Part shown: positions 25,271-36,900 of the stretch, piece after piece
How the letters are laid out: the number at the start of each line of letters is the position of its first letter
Position numbering within the stretch: position 1 is the stretch's first letter
Assembly (NCBI GenBank): GCA_024036415.1
Contig: JAMWET010001633.1
Coordinates: forward strand, 573,501-637,500
Reading direction: 5' to 3'
Length of the DNA stretch: 64,000 nt
Source: Prochilodus magdalenae
Lineage: Eukaryota > Chordata > Actinopteri > Characiformes > Prochilodontidae
Program-made: the position numbers and the translations under genes
Notes under the pieces: model-generated
What the model saw: the letters and a program-made list of their open reading frames with translations, nothing else
The model's database searches: none
Told to the model about the DNA's origin: nothing

Positions 25271-27699
25271 GTCTTTGAAAAGGCTCCTCGTGGCACCACA
25301 GGGTGTAGCGTCCTCTCTCTTCACAACGCTGGCTAAACAACCACACCAGTGCACACTGAAGCTTTTCATGTAGGCCGGCCTCCCTCTTTCTAGCACCCGC
25401 ATCACTATGTTGAGTCCTCCATGTTTTGGGCCTCACTGTGTTGGGCTTCACTGTGTCGAGCCTCACCGAGATAACTTCTTCATCAGGGCTTGCCACACTG
25501 ATCACGTCCCCGTCGTTAGACCTTGCCATGCAGTCTTTGCTGTCAAGCCTCCACATGCCTTCTCCCTTATAAAGCCTCACAGTACTCTTTCGGACGTTTC
25601 TTCTTTTGCTGCCCCCCAAGATTTTTTTTGTGTGGTGTTCTGTTCCATTCTAGACCACTGGGAGTTCTATCTCACTCCTGACATCGTTGAACCGTCAATA
25701 TAAGAAGATGCTCATGAAAAGCCACACTATGTATTGAAAGATTTGATATGTTGTTGATGCTTCTGAGACACTTTCTGTTAAATATTGTGGCATAAGCATG
25801 AAAGGAGTATACATGATTAGTGCTCAGGTGAAAGCCACCTCCCCTAAACTTCTTTGGAGCAGTGTAACCGGTAATGATGCTATAATATTTTGCTTCTATA
25901 CCTGATGCTACAAAATAAATAACTTGTGCTTAATTCATGTTTTGACTGGAAATAAAAGGTGGTTTCTGTCAGTATCAAGGAATTCCAGGGGTTTAGTAAT
26001 TCAATTATTATGATATAAACAAAGTAGAGCTAACAAAATAGACTAATGTACCAACTTCAGCGCATGACCTAGCTGATTTCTTTACAGTGGTGGTGACAGG
26101 AACCAGGGGTCGCAATGTTAACAACACTATTTTATTTGCTGCCCAAAACTACCAGTGAACTTGCATGCGTCTACTGGGTTTTTATACGTAGGAAGCTTTT
26201 AGAGGCATTCAACTCTTCAGACATCAAAAAATCCTATCACCACCACAGTGAACATTTTAGTAAGGTCATCTAGCCTTTTAACTTTCTGCTTAACTATTTG
26301 GTAGGGCAAATTGTAAGTCACTACATTATTTTTATAAACTTTAAACTGAGCTCACCGTAATTGTGCCATCTCTACCAATCGGAAGAGGAATCTGAGGCTG
26401 CGTCTTTCAATAGATATGCCTTTACTGTTCTCATCAATAGAGGAAGCAAGCAACAGTGAGCTTAAATTATCAACATATTACAGATTTATGTGACTTTATA
26501 CAACAAAAATTTTTAAACATGTGTTCCAAACGATCTATTTTTAAAAAAATGCTTAAGCTGTCTATCTGTCTTGGTGAGGATGTTAAAGTGTTAGAATAGA
26601 GCATTTCACAGCTCACTAAAGTTTCAAGTAATCAGTGGAGTTCCAAAGAAATTAGAAAAGTCACCATCTAATGTCTTGTGTGGTGTTTACTTATTTCTGA
26701 AATGCATATGGCCATCATAATTCATTTTGCATGTTGCAGACTAACTTATTCTAGGTATCATACCATCGCAGCCATTCGTTTTCAGCTATTAACGGATCAA
26801 CCCAGGAATCCTATCTGAACCCTTTACAAACCTATTCTAGGTACATCACCGATCAGTTCTTACCAAATGAACCTCCAATATTCTCTCTAATCCAGCATCC
26901 TGGAACCTGTCCATTAAAAATGTCCTCCGGATAACCTGACTGCCCTTTCCTTCTACCTTGAGCAATTTGTGTATATCAATAAAATCTATCTAGCACAAAG
27001 AAATGAAGGTTACAGTCCATCCTTTGATGAGTAATGATCAATCTAAAAGCTGCTGGGTCTGGCAGATTGATGATGGTATCATATCTGCAGCAAGAGATGA
27101 GAAAACCCTGTCATACCCAAATTCATCAGTCCAAAAGGAATCTGCTCTTAAAGCACACTGGCTGACGTTATGTAAAAAATAATGTGGTATTAAGTGCTGG
27201 AATTTCACACCGAGGCATACAAACGTGTTAACACTTAATTCGCCCCCGGTGAAATTGAGATAGATTGGTGAAAAGCGTCCGGTTTAATTGATATTGAGCA
27301 AATAGAAATGGAGAGAAGGTGAGGGACGAGCGTGCGTCAATACTGCAATGCTACTTGTGCAGCTTCTGAACGAAGCTACAATCCTTTCATCTAGTCTCCT
27401 GACTGTAGTTTGACGTGACAAAAAGCGGTTCTCTGCTTTTAGAATGAGAGCAGCATTGGCAGCAGTGTGTGAAGTGAACTGGAGTCGTGCTCTCCTTCTG
27501 CAGCAGCTTTATTAATATTACATACAGCTCTGTATTAATATTTGCCTCAGCGTGTGTACAGGCAACGTCAGTACAGACTGTGGTGAAAGAAAACAGCTTG
27601 GTAAACAAAACTAGGTCATGCATTATGATCAGAAGCTTCAGAGGCTGTTAGGTGCTTTAAATTGTGCAAGTCAGGGCATTTTGGTGACAGTTACAGAAG

Positions 27700-28965
27700 G
27701 TGGGATAAAGGTTGATACCAGTTACTGATGGTGGGGGTGCGATTAGTGTTGGTTAATAAGCATAGGCATGAGTTTGGTGTCCTGGTTACTGAGGGTTGAA
27801 TTGAGATTGGTGCCGGTTATCTAGGTCAGGACTGAGATTGGTGCTGGTTACTGAGGATGGGACTGAGATTGGTGCCAGTTACTGAGGATGGGACTGAGAT
27901 TGGTGCTGGTTACTGAGGATGGGAATGAGATTGGTGCCAGTTACTGAGGATGGGACTGAGATTGGTGCCAGTTACTGAGGATGGGACTGAGATTGGTGCC
28001 AGTTACTGAGGATGGGACTGAGATTGGTGCTGGTTACTGAGGATGGGACTGAGATTGGTGCCAGTTACTGAGGATAGGACTGAGATTGGTGCTGGTTACT
28101 GAGGATGGGAATGAGATTGGTGCCAGTTACCTAGGTAGGGACTGAGATCAATGCTAGAACATGAGGGTGGGAATGAAATTGGTGCCAGTTACTGAGGATG
28201 GGACTGAGATTGGTGCTGGTTACTGAGGATGGGAATGAGATTTGTGCCAGTTACTGAGGATGGGACTGAGATTGGTGCCAGTTACTGAGGATGGGCCTGA
28301 GATTGGTGCCAGTTACTAAGGATGGGACTGAGATTGGTGCCAGTTACTGAGGATGGGCCTGAGATTGGTGCCAGTTACTGAGGATGGGACTGAGATTGGT
28401 GCCAGTTACTGAGGATGAGACTGAGATTAGTGCCAGTTACTGAGGATGGGACGGAGATTAGTGCCAGTTACTGAGGATAGGACTGAGATTAGTGCCAGTT
28501 ACTGATGATGGGACGGAGATTAGTGCCAGTTACTGAGGATGGGACTGAGATCAGTGCTAGTACATGAGGGTGGGACTGAGATCAGTGCTAGTATATGAGG
28601 GTGGGACTGAGATTGGTGCCAGTTACTGAGGATGGGACTGAGATCAGTGCTAGTACATGAGGGTGGGACTGAGATTGGTGCCAGTTACTGAGGATAGGAC
28701 TGAGATTAGTGCCAGTTACTGAGGATGGGACTGAGATTGGTGCCAGTTACTGAGGATGGGACTGAGATTGGTGCCAGTTACTGAGGATGGGACTGAGATT
28801 GGTGCTCGCACATAAGGATGGCACTGAGACTGGTGTTGGTCATTGAGGGCGAGATTGAGACTGGGTGGAATGGAGATTTGTACCATTTAGGGCGAGACTG
28901 AGATTACTACTGTTTACTAAGCCTTGAGCTGAGATTAATACCAGTTACTATGGGTAGGATTATCG
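27700..28965. repeat. 31-bp minisatellite in intron 2
   Basis: About 35-40 units of ggactgagattggtgccagt tactgaggatg, most regular between 27830 and 28800. Variants include a gctagtacatgagggtg form clustered at 28545-28680. Edges are more diverged than the centre, as expected for arrays growing by unequal exchange. Confidence 0.95.
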
Positions 28966-29307
28966 GACCTTTAAAGTTATGTGTAGAGTGCTCTGGCGTC
29001 ACCCGCAAATGTCTAGAAGAAAAATGTCATCATGCAGATAACCCAGCAGGATGTTATGTTCTGATAATGGCATCAGATGGTCAGGAATACAGCCAATTGG
29101 GCATTGCTGGGGCACGAGTGGGAGTTTGCCCATGATCAGGGAAAAGTGACAAGCGACCAGAAGTGGCCATGTTGTGGAGGTGTGAAAATGGAGGTGTGGT
29201 GGAGGTGTGAGCACCAGAGCAATGGAAGCTCCAGAAGTGAAAGGAATCAAGGCCGCAGGCCAGAGCCGGCCAGCTGTTTACCAAACAAGACATGCTTGCC
29301 AAAGTAA

Positions 29308-29310
<3 letters not shown>

Positions 29311-29396
<86 letters not shown>

Positions 29397-29408
29397 GTGT
29401 GTGTGTGT
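29311..29408. repeat. (TG)n microsatellite
   Basis: About 45 TG units with single interruptions (gcg, ttacg). Confidence 0.98.
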
Positions 29409-29575
29409 ATGTCCTTTCTGGCAGGTAGAGATTTGTATCCAGGTCTTTAATGAATTCCACATTTTCTTATCTTTCCCAGCCTTCTGCACCGCAGTTTAAA
29501 TTTAGATTTTAAAAATGGCCTATGCCTGTTCATGAGAATAATAACATGTCTTTGACCAATTATTAACCTGGAATA

Positions 29576-29576
<1 letters not shown>

Positions 29577-29628
<52 letters not shown>

Positions 29629-29630
29629 AA
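29577..29630. repeat. (AAAT)n microsatellite
   Basis: About 13 units of taaa ending in aataataat. Confidence 0.97.
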
Positions 29631-29679
29631 TATTAAAGATCTCTGGTTCTTTTTCCAAGCAGCACATGCCACTTTCTTA

Positions 29680-30130
29680 CTGCTATTGGAATTGGAAAGA
29701 AGGTTTGGGATTTGATTAGTATGAGTGGAACTCTAATTGGTCAAAGCAGGTTGGGATGGGATTGGTTAGTAAGGGCAGAATCTATTACTGGTCAGAGATG
29801 GTAGGATTGGAATTGGTTAAAAATGGTATGATTGGGATTGGTTATCAAAGGTGGGATAGGGGTTGGGATGAGTGAAAGATTGAGACTGGCACCAATTAAT
29901 GAAAGACAGACTGAGACTGGTACCAGTTATTTACCAGGCGGGATTAAGATTTCCATTTATTAATGGTGGGACCTAAATTGGTACTGGTTGCTTAGAATGT
30001 AACTGAGATTGATACAGTCACTGTAAGTAAGCTTGAGATTTGGTTGACTGATTAGTGAGGGTAGGATAACTGTTACCAGTTACTAAATGTGGACTACTGG
30101 AAAATGAAGGTGAAACTGAGATGGTGTTTT
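29680..30130. repeat. Diverged minisatellite flank
   Basis: Loosely repeated ggattggttagtaagggcag-like and gagactggtaccagttat-like units resemble the 31-bp array upstream, but at much lower identity. Confidence 0.6.
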
Positions 30131-30578
30131 AGACAGGACAGCTATGGAAGAGACCTGAGTTTGTGTAAGTCCTAGTTGGACCAGAGAGTTCTGTATGCAC
30201 GTAACTGTATTCTGTACTCTCTACCCTCATTTACTTTCTTCTCTCTCCGGAACTTGTGCGGGTTTAAAGTTATACAGTGTGGCAAATAAACATAGGGAAG
30301 AAAAATTCAAAGATGTCCAAACATCTGACAGTAACAGTAACAGGTATGGAAGTGCTTCATCATGACTGTTTGGTTGACACTTATATTAGAACATAGTGTT
30401 TACATGACTTAACACATTAACCCCTTAATGACTTGATCTCAGAAGCAAATAACTTATTTAACAGTATTAACTAAATAATGTATGGTGGATGCATAACAAG
30501 CATCAAGGACTTAAAACCAATTAATAAACATGAGGTCCTCATTCAGTCCCAATGCAACAACATAACGAGTCACCATAC

Positions 30579-30712
30579 CTTTGAAGTTCGGTCTTATCCT
30601 TGCGTCGTAGCCCGAGGTTTTGCCCATTAGTTTGTCCAGGAAATCCGAAGGGGACATGGTCAGAGAGGAGCCTCGTGAGGACGACCGGTCATGCTCCTTT
30701 GCTAACATTATC
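30579..30712 (-). CDS. glra2: glra2 exon 2: mature N-terminus
   Basis: 134 bp. Acceptor ttccag, donor AAAG/gtatgg; the first base completes codon 23 (AG/G, Arg). It encodes the end of the signal peptide and the mature N-terminus ([13 protein letters not shown]), then [20 protein letters not shown] and IRPNFKG. The block [25 protein letters not shown] is a hallmark of glycine receptor alpha subunits and forms the first alpha-helix of the extracellular domain. The serine-rich lead is the variable part between paralogues; KEHD corresponds to KDHD of human alpha-2. It ends in phase 1, matching both third exons. Confidence 0.96.
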
Positions 30713-31329
30713 CTGGAAGTACAAAGGGATATATCACTGATTCTGACTGACCATGTGCATTTCCCGCAAGAACGAGAGTAAACTCGATCTAATGACTGGT
30801 TTATTTATGCACAGCCGCCCACAGACCTGGACTGTGAGAATATGACTATATTCGCACGTGTGTTGGTCAGTGCCCACACAGAACTGACTACTCTCTCTAT
30901 TTATACTTCTCCTGCTCTATCTCTCTCTGATGAGCAAAAACTAATTTGGCAGGACAGAAGCCATCTAAGCCCCCTATTTTTACTCCCTCAGCTATTACTG
31001 TCATCGCAACATGCTGCTTCTAAATACCATGCATCACAACAGCAAGAGCCAGGTCAAAATATGATATATGAAGATCACTAATATTCACTCTTCAGGCATC
31101 CTGCTCACACTGACTGAGTGTACCTAACTCTGGGGGATGGGGGGTAAGGACTAAGGAAGGGGATGAAAAAAAGCACAGGAGTGAGCTGGAGATATAAATT
31201 GCCCACTCAAAAGCCAAGCACCTCAGAACCATAAACAAGTGACTTAAAGACCTAGTACTCAATCAGGGCTTCAAACCCATCAACTGCTGGAGCACCACAA
31301 TCTGCAGTCAGAAAGTATTCTGTGGAGTG

Positions 31330-32990
31330 ATGGCGTTTTGGTTCTTTCACTTTCGCCGTCTTCAGGGATTGAAAGATGGACCACTGGGAGTAGCAAGGAA
31401 CCGTACGAGAACCATAAACAGCACATATTACTATATATAAATAAGCAACATATAAGGGTTCCTCAGAGTAGTGGCAACCAAACCGATCCTCAGGGACCTG
31501 CAGATGGTCTAATTAGGAATAGGTTTGAGAACCACTGCCCTAAAGGACCATGTTTTTAAAAAAAAAGTATATAAGGTTCTATACCAGTACAGACATCTAA
31601 GCTCTCTGAGAGCAGTGGCTCTCAAATTGGTCTGCTGGGACCTCCTGATGGTCCACAGTTGTTGGGGAACCACTGCCTTAAAGGACCATTTTTGTGGTCA
31701 AGTGGGAAGTGGGAAGTGAGTGGGAAGAACCTTTTAAAGAACCTGCATATGATGTTCTATACCAATATACACATTATGGCATTGGCTTAAACTGGTCTTT
31801 GGAGAACTCCACATGGTCTACTGTGGTTTTGGAGAACAATTAAAAACATTTAAAGAACCTTCACATAATGTTCTATGTAAATGTAGATATATATAAGGGG
31901 AGCAGTGGTTCTCAATCAGGTCCTTAGCAATGATCAGATGGTTTGCTGGTGTTTTAGAACGACTGCCTCACCAGGACCTCACCAGGACCGTGTTTGAAAA
32001 ATTTGTGAGTGGGAAGAACCTTTTAAAGAACCTGCATATTATGTTCTATTCCAGTATAGACATCTAATCACCCTTTAGGGCAATGGCTCTTAAGCTGGTC
32101 CTTGGGGACCTCCAGATGGTCCACTGGGGTTTAGGATACCACTGCTCTAAAAACACCTAAAGAGCTTTTACATAATGTTCCATACAAACAACATATAAGG
32201 GGTCTTCAGAACAGTGGTTCTCGAAAAGATGCCTTAAAGAACCATATTTTAAATATATTTATAAATGGGAAGAACCTTTTAAAGAACATGCATATTATGT
32301 TCTATACGAGTATAAACATCTAAGAGGCTTCAGGGTAGTTGCTCTTAAACTGATCCTTGGGGATCTCCAGAAGATCTAATGGAGAACCATTTCCCTAAGA
32401 AATCATGTTGGAAACAGATTTGTAAGTAGGAAGAACCCTTCAAAGAACCTGCATATTATACTCTATACCAACATCTAACTGCCTTTTATGGCTCAAAGAC
32501 CAGTCCCTGGGGATCTCCACATGGTCCACTGGGGTTTTGGATACCACTGCTCTAAGAACACCTAAAGAGCTTTTACACAATGTTCCATACAAACAGCATA
32601 TAAGGGGTCTTCAGTACAGTGGTTCTCAAAAAAGATGCCTTAAAGAACCATAAATATATTTATAAATGGAAAGAACCTTTTAAAGAACATGCATATTATA
32701 CTCTATACCAACATAGACATCTAACCGCCTTTTATGTCTCAAAGACCAGTCCCTGGGGATCTCCACATGGTCCGCTGGGGGTTTGGATACCACTGTTCTA
32801 AAGAACCATGCTTGGAAAAGAACAATTAAAGGTTTAAAGGTTAAGGAGTCATCACATTATGTTCCATATGAATTTAAATATAAATCTGTTGTTAGGTTAT
32901 GGAGAGGTTGTATAAACACTAAAGAACCGCTCTGTTGGGTGATTTCTTTTGACATGCATTTAAGGGTTTGTGGGATAAAGTGATTTTACT
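31330..32990. repeat. Irregular tandem repeat in intron 1
   Basis: A block gggaagaaccttttaaagaa ... gcatattatgttctata recurs near 31723, 32012, 32269, 32429 and 32668, alternating with ggacctccagatggtccact-like and accactgccctaa-like blocks. Spacing varies from about 160 to 290 bp. The unit resembles the aagaacct family common in fish genomes. Confidence 0.85.
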
Positions 32991-33104
32991 AGAGCAGTAC
33001 TTCAGAGAACCCTTTTAGCACCTACATTAAAGAGTGCACCCACTCAAGCTTCCTGTTTAATGCCATGATAAATGGGATTTCATATACGTATATACAAATG
33101 CACA

Positions 33105-33246
<142 letters not shown>

Positions 33247-33520
33247 TCGTTTTAATGGATGCAATCACAACTCAGAATATCTTTTCTGAGACTGCATTTC
33301 CATCCTAAGACTGGGCACACAAATCTGAGGTTAGTTTTGGAGAAAGTTCCAGACATTTCTTTGCTTCCTGGTTGATTTGGTTGATGCATGTCCGCGATTA
33401 CTTTAACAGCGCGCGCCGCCAAGCTCGTCCAATAACCTTGAAAGTGCGTTTTGCTCGCGCACCACACAGCAATAGCTAATAGCACGAGGTGATACGTAAC
33501 CACGCGAGCACGGCACGTAC

Positions 33521-33588
33521 CTGAGGTGGTCCATCTCGATCATGCACGCGAATAAAGTTGTGAAGAGTTTTAGGAAAGGGCGAGTCAT
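33521..33588 (-). CDS. glra2: glra2 exon 1: start codon and signal peptide
   Basis: Encodes residues 1-22 plus two bases of codon 23 (CTC AG, donor gtacgt). The peptide starts MTRPFLKLFTTLFAC, a basic start followed by a hydrophobic core, as expected for a secretory signal. It resembles the start of human alpha-2 (MNR...LTALFAFF). With exon 2 the predicted signal is 27 residues, cleaved after IMLA before KEHD; human alpha-2 also has 27. An in-frame upstream ATG at 33631-33633 would add 15 polar or basic residues (MGVSGGAWKPRRLTG) and bury the signal, so I prefer the start at 33588, which has G at -3. The 5' untranslated part and transcription start cannot be set from sequence alone. Confidence 0.9.
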
Positions 33589-34095
33589 CCCTGTGAGTCT
33601 TCTGGGCTTCCACGCGCCTCCACTGACTCCCATATGGAGACGTTCTGGGGGAAGATGGGGGGTGGGGGGGTGGAAGTGTCACACGCGCCTTCCACTTGCT
33701 CTCCTTCTCACCGAAGCGCAGCTGAGAGGCTTAGAGCGAATAATCAAACGCGCGAGATCCTCTCCGGTCCTGGGCATCATAGCTCAAACACGTGAAGATC
33801 GAGGTCCTCCTGGCTTCACATCGGCGCTGGGAGTTTCCAGTCAGTAGCTCCAGAAAGCGTTCAAACGGACTGGGTGGAAAAAGAAAACAATACAGAAAAG
33901 AAAATTATACAAAGAAAGAAAAGGAAATGTGCACGTGACAGTCCGCGCGCACGCTGGTGCGTAAATGAGGCGCACTGAAGAGCTGAAGTGACTCCAGAGC
34001 CGAGAGAGAGAAAGAGAGAGACACATACAGAGAGGGAGAGATGCTTCATCTGAGACAGTCTGTACAAAGACAGACAGACGCGTCCGCGCGCCAGA

Positions 34096-34115
34096 TTCAG
34101 CACCCGGACAGCTCC
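34096..34115 (+). promoter_or_regulatory. RE1/NRSE-like silencer element
   Basis: ttcagcacccggacagctcc matches the two REST half-sites (TTCAGCACC and GGACAGCGCC) with one mismatch in the right half and a 1-bp instead of the canonical 2-bp spacer. REST represses neuronal genes, including glycine receptor genes, outside neurons. The place, about 510 bp upstream of the start codon, is apt. Confidence 0.65.
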
Positions 34116-34126
34116 GGGTTTAGCCG

Positions 34127-34138
34127 CGCGCATGCGCA
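34127..34138. promoter_or_regulatory. NRF1 site
   Basis: cgcgcatgcgca fits the NRF1 consensus YGCGCAYGCGCR without mismatch, 11 bp from the RE1-like element, within the CpG-rich block. Confidence 0.7.
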
Positions 34139-34149
34139 ATCAGCTCCGT

Positions 34150-36900
34150 GGTTTAGCACTCGGCATAAGGTTTATAAATATTCAGGGTTTATAATCAACA
34201 GTGTGTTTATAATCATGAAGCGCTTTATAATGATGCAGGGCTTTGTAACAAGTCAAAGGTGGGGTCATAATAACAGAGGTTATAAACATACATTCCTGGG
34301 TTTATATTCATTCAAAGTTCATTATATTCATTCAGAAATCATAAAGGGTTTGTAATCATTCGGGGGTTACAACCATTCAAAGATTGCAGTCACTCAAAGA
34401 TTAGGTTCATAGTTTTAGTTTATAGTTTTATTCAGGGTTTATAATCGTTCAGCATTGGTTTATAATCACTCAGTGCTGTGTTTATAATCATTCACTATTG
34501 GTTTATAATCACTCAGTGCTGGTTTAAAATCACTAAGTGCTGGTTTATAATCACTTAGTGTTATGCTTATAATAATTCACTATTGGTCTATAATCACTCA
34601 GTGATTTGTTTAAAATTACTCAGTACTGGGTTAATAATCACTCAGTGCTGGTTTACAACCACTCAATGCTGGTTCATAAGCACTCAGGGCCAGGTTGATA
34701 ATCATTCAGTACTTGGTTTATAATCGTTCGCTGTTGGTTTATAATCACTCAATTCTAGGTTGATAATCATTCAGTACTGGGAGTATAATCATTCAGGGTG
34801 GTCTTTATAATAATTCAGTGCGGGTTTACAAACATTCATTGCTGGATTTATAAGCATTGTTGTTGGTTTATAATCACACAATGCTGGGTTTATAATCTTT
34901 CAGTGCTGGGTTTATAATTATTCTGTCCTGGTCTACAATCACATAGAGTTTATAATCACCCAGTGCTGCATTTATAAACACCCAGTCACCCAGTGCTGCG
35001 TTTATAATTACCCAGTGCTGCATTTATAATCACCCAGTGCTGCATTTATAATCACCCAGTGCTGCATTTATAATCACCCAGTGCTGCGTTTATAATCACC
35101 CAGTGCTGCGTTTATAATCACTCAGTGCTGCGTTTATAATCACCCAGTGCTGCGTTTATAATTACCCAGTGCTGCGTTTATAATCACCCAGTGCTGCGTT
35201 TATAATCACCCAGTGCTGCGTTTATAATTACCCAGTGCTGCGTTTATAATCACCCAGTGCTGCGTTTATAATCACCCAGTGCCGCGATTATAAACACCTA
35301 GTGCTGCATTTATAATCACCCAGTGCTGCGTTTATAATCACCCAGTGCTGCATTTATAATCACATAGTGCTGCGTTTATAATCACCCAGTGCTGCGATTA
35401 TAATCACCCAGTGCTGCGATTATAATCACCCAATGCTGCGTTTATAATCACCCAGTGCTGCGATTATAAACACCCAGTGCTGAATTTATAATCACCTAGT
35501 GCCGCGTTTATAATCACCCAGTGCTGCGTTTATAATCACCCAGTGCTGTGTTTATAATCACCCAGTGCTGCGTTTATAATCACCCAGTGCTGCGTTTATA
35601 ATCACCCAGTGCTGCGTTTATAATCACCCAGTGCTGCGTTTATAATCACCCAGTGCTGCGTTTATAATCACCCAGTGCTGCGTTTATAATCACCCAGTGC
35701 TGCGATTATAATCACCCAGTGCTGCGTTTATAATCACCCAGTGCTGCGATTATAATCACCCAGTGCTGCGATTATAAACACCCAGTGCTGAATTTATAAT
35801 CACCTAGTGCCGCGTTTATAATCACCCAGTGCTGCGTTTATAATCACCCAGTGCTGTGTTTATAATCACCCAGTGCTGCGACTGTAATCACCCAATGCTG
35901 CGTTTATAATCACCCAGTGCTGCGTTTATATTCACCCAGTGCTGTGTTTATAATCACCCAGTGCTGCGACTATAATCACCCAATGCTGCGTTTATAATCA
36001 CCCAGTGCTGCGTTTATATTCACCCAGTGCTGCGTTTATAATCACCCAATGCTGCATTTATAATCACCCAGTGCTGCGACTATAATCACCCAATGCTGCG
36101 TTTATAATCACCCAGTGCTGCGTTTATAATCACCCAGTGCTGCGTTTATAATCACCCAGTGCTGCGTTTATAATCACCCAGTGCTGCGTTTATATTCACC
36201 CAGTGCTGCGTTTATAATCACCCAGTGCTGCATTTATAATCACCCAGTGCTGCGACTATAATCACCCAATGCTGCGTTTATAATCACCCTGTGCTGCGTT
36301 TATATTCACCCAGTGCTGCGTTTATAATCACCCAGTGCTGCGTTTATAATCACTCAGTGCTGCGTTTATAATCACCCAGTGCTGCGTTTATAATCACCCT
36401 GTGCTGTGACTATAATCACCCAATGCTGCGTTTATAATCACCCTGTGCTGCGTTTATATTCACCCAGTGCTGCGTTTATAATCACCCAGTGCTGCGTTTA
36501 TAATCACCCAGTGCTGCGTTTATAATCATTCACTGCTGGTCTATAACAATTCATTGCTGCGTTACAATCGCTCTGAGCTTAAAATCAACCAGTGCTGGGT
36601 TTATAATCATTCAGTTCATTCAGTAATGTATTGTGTATAATCATTTATGGCTTATAATCATTTAGTATTTATAATCACTCAAAGACCATAATGATTCAGT
36701 TCTGTGTTTGTAATTATTTGGGGTTTGTAATCATTCAGGATTTATAATCACTCAGAGATTATAATCATTCAGTGCTGTGTTTTTATGGTCATTCGAGGTT
36801 AATAATCAATCAGTGCTGTGTTTATAGTCATTTAGGACCATTCTTATCAGCAATGGGAGCTGGGTTTATAATCATTCAAGTTTTAAAATCACACTGGATT
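34150..36900. repeat. 22-bp minisatellite upstream of glra2
   Basis: Consensus unit cccagtgctgcgtttataat ca. The core, 34950-36530, has about 70 nearly identical copies; both flanks (34150-34950 and 36530-36900) hold progressively diverged units such as ggtttataatcactcagtgct. Variants (gcgattataa, gcgactataa, catttataa) recur in blocks, showing higher-order duplication. The array abuts the presumed promoter. Confidence 0.96.

Larger units (their letters stand above)
24878..30578 (-). other. glra2 intron 2
   Basis: Holds a Tc1 fragment (25115-25270), a 31-bp minisatellite (27700-28965), TG and AAAT microsatellites, and a diverged continuation of the minisatellite (29680-30130). About 25680-27640 is mostly AT-rich; 27170-27400 is unique and GC-balanced. 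The open minus frame of 135 codons (25212-25619) has no family resemblance I recognise. Confidence 0.6.
33589..34150 (-). promoter_or_regulatory. glra2: Presumed glra2 promoter and 5' untranslated region
   Basis: This block upstream of the start codon is much richer in CpG than the rest of the window (cacgcgcctcc, aaacgcgcgag, gtccgcgcgcacgc, gcgtccgcgcgcc). Two cacgtg E-boxes (about 33790 and 33932) and a GA-rich run (33999-34030) are present. No clear TATA box is seen, which fits a CpG-type neuronal promoter. The start of transcription cannot be fixed. Confidence 0.6.

Noticed and set aside
25212..25703. Open frames of 135 (minus) and 98 (plus) codons
   Set aside because: Overlapping opposite strands in intron 2, no recognised domain, partly over a Tc1 fragment.
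33631..33633. Upstream in-frame ATG as the glra2 start
   Set aside because: It would place 15 polar residues before the signal peptide; the ATG at 33588 matches the alpha-2 start and signal length.
34950..36530. CRISPR-like appearance of regular short repeats
   Set aside because: Units are contiguous without spacers and the DNA is vertebrate; this is a minisatellite.
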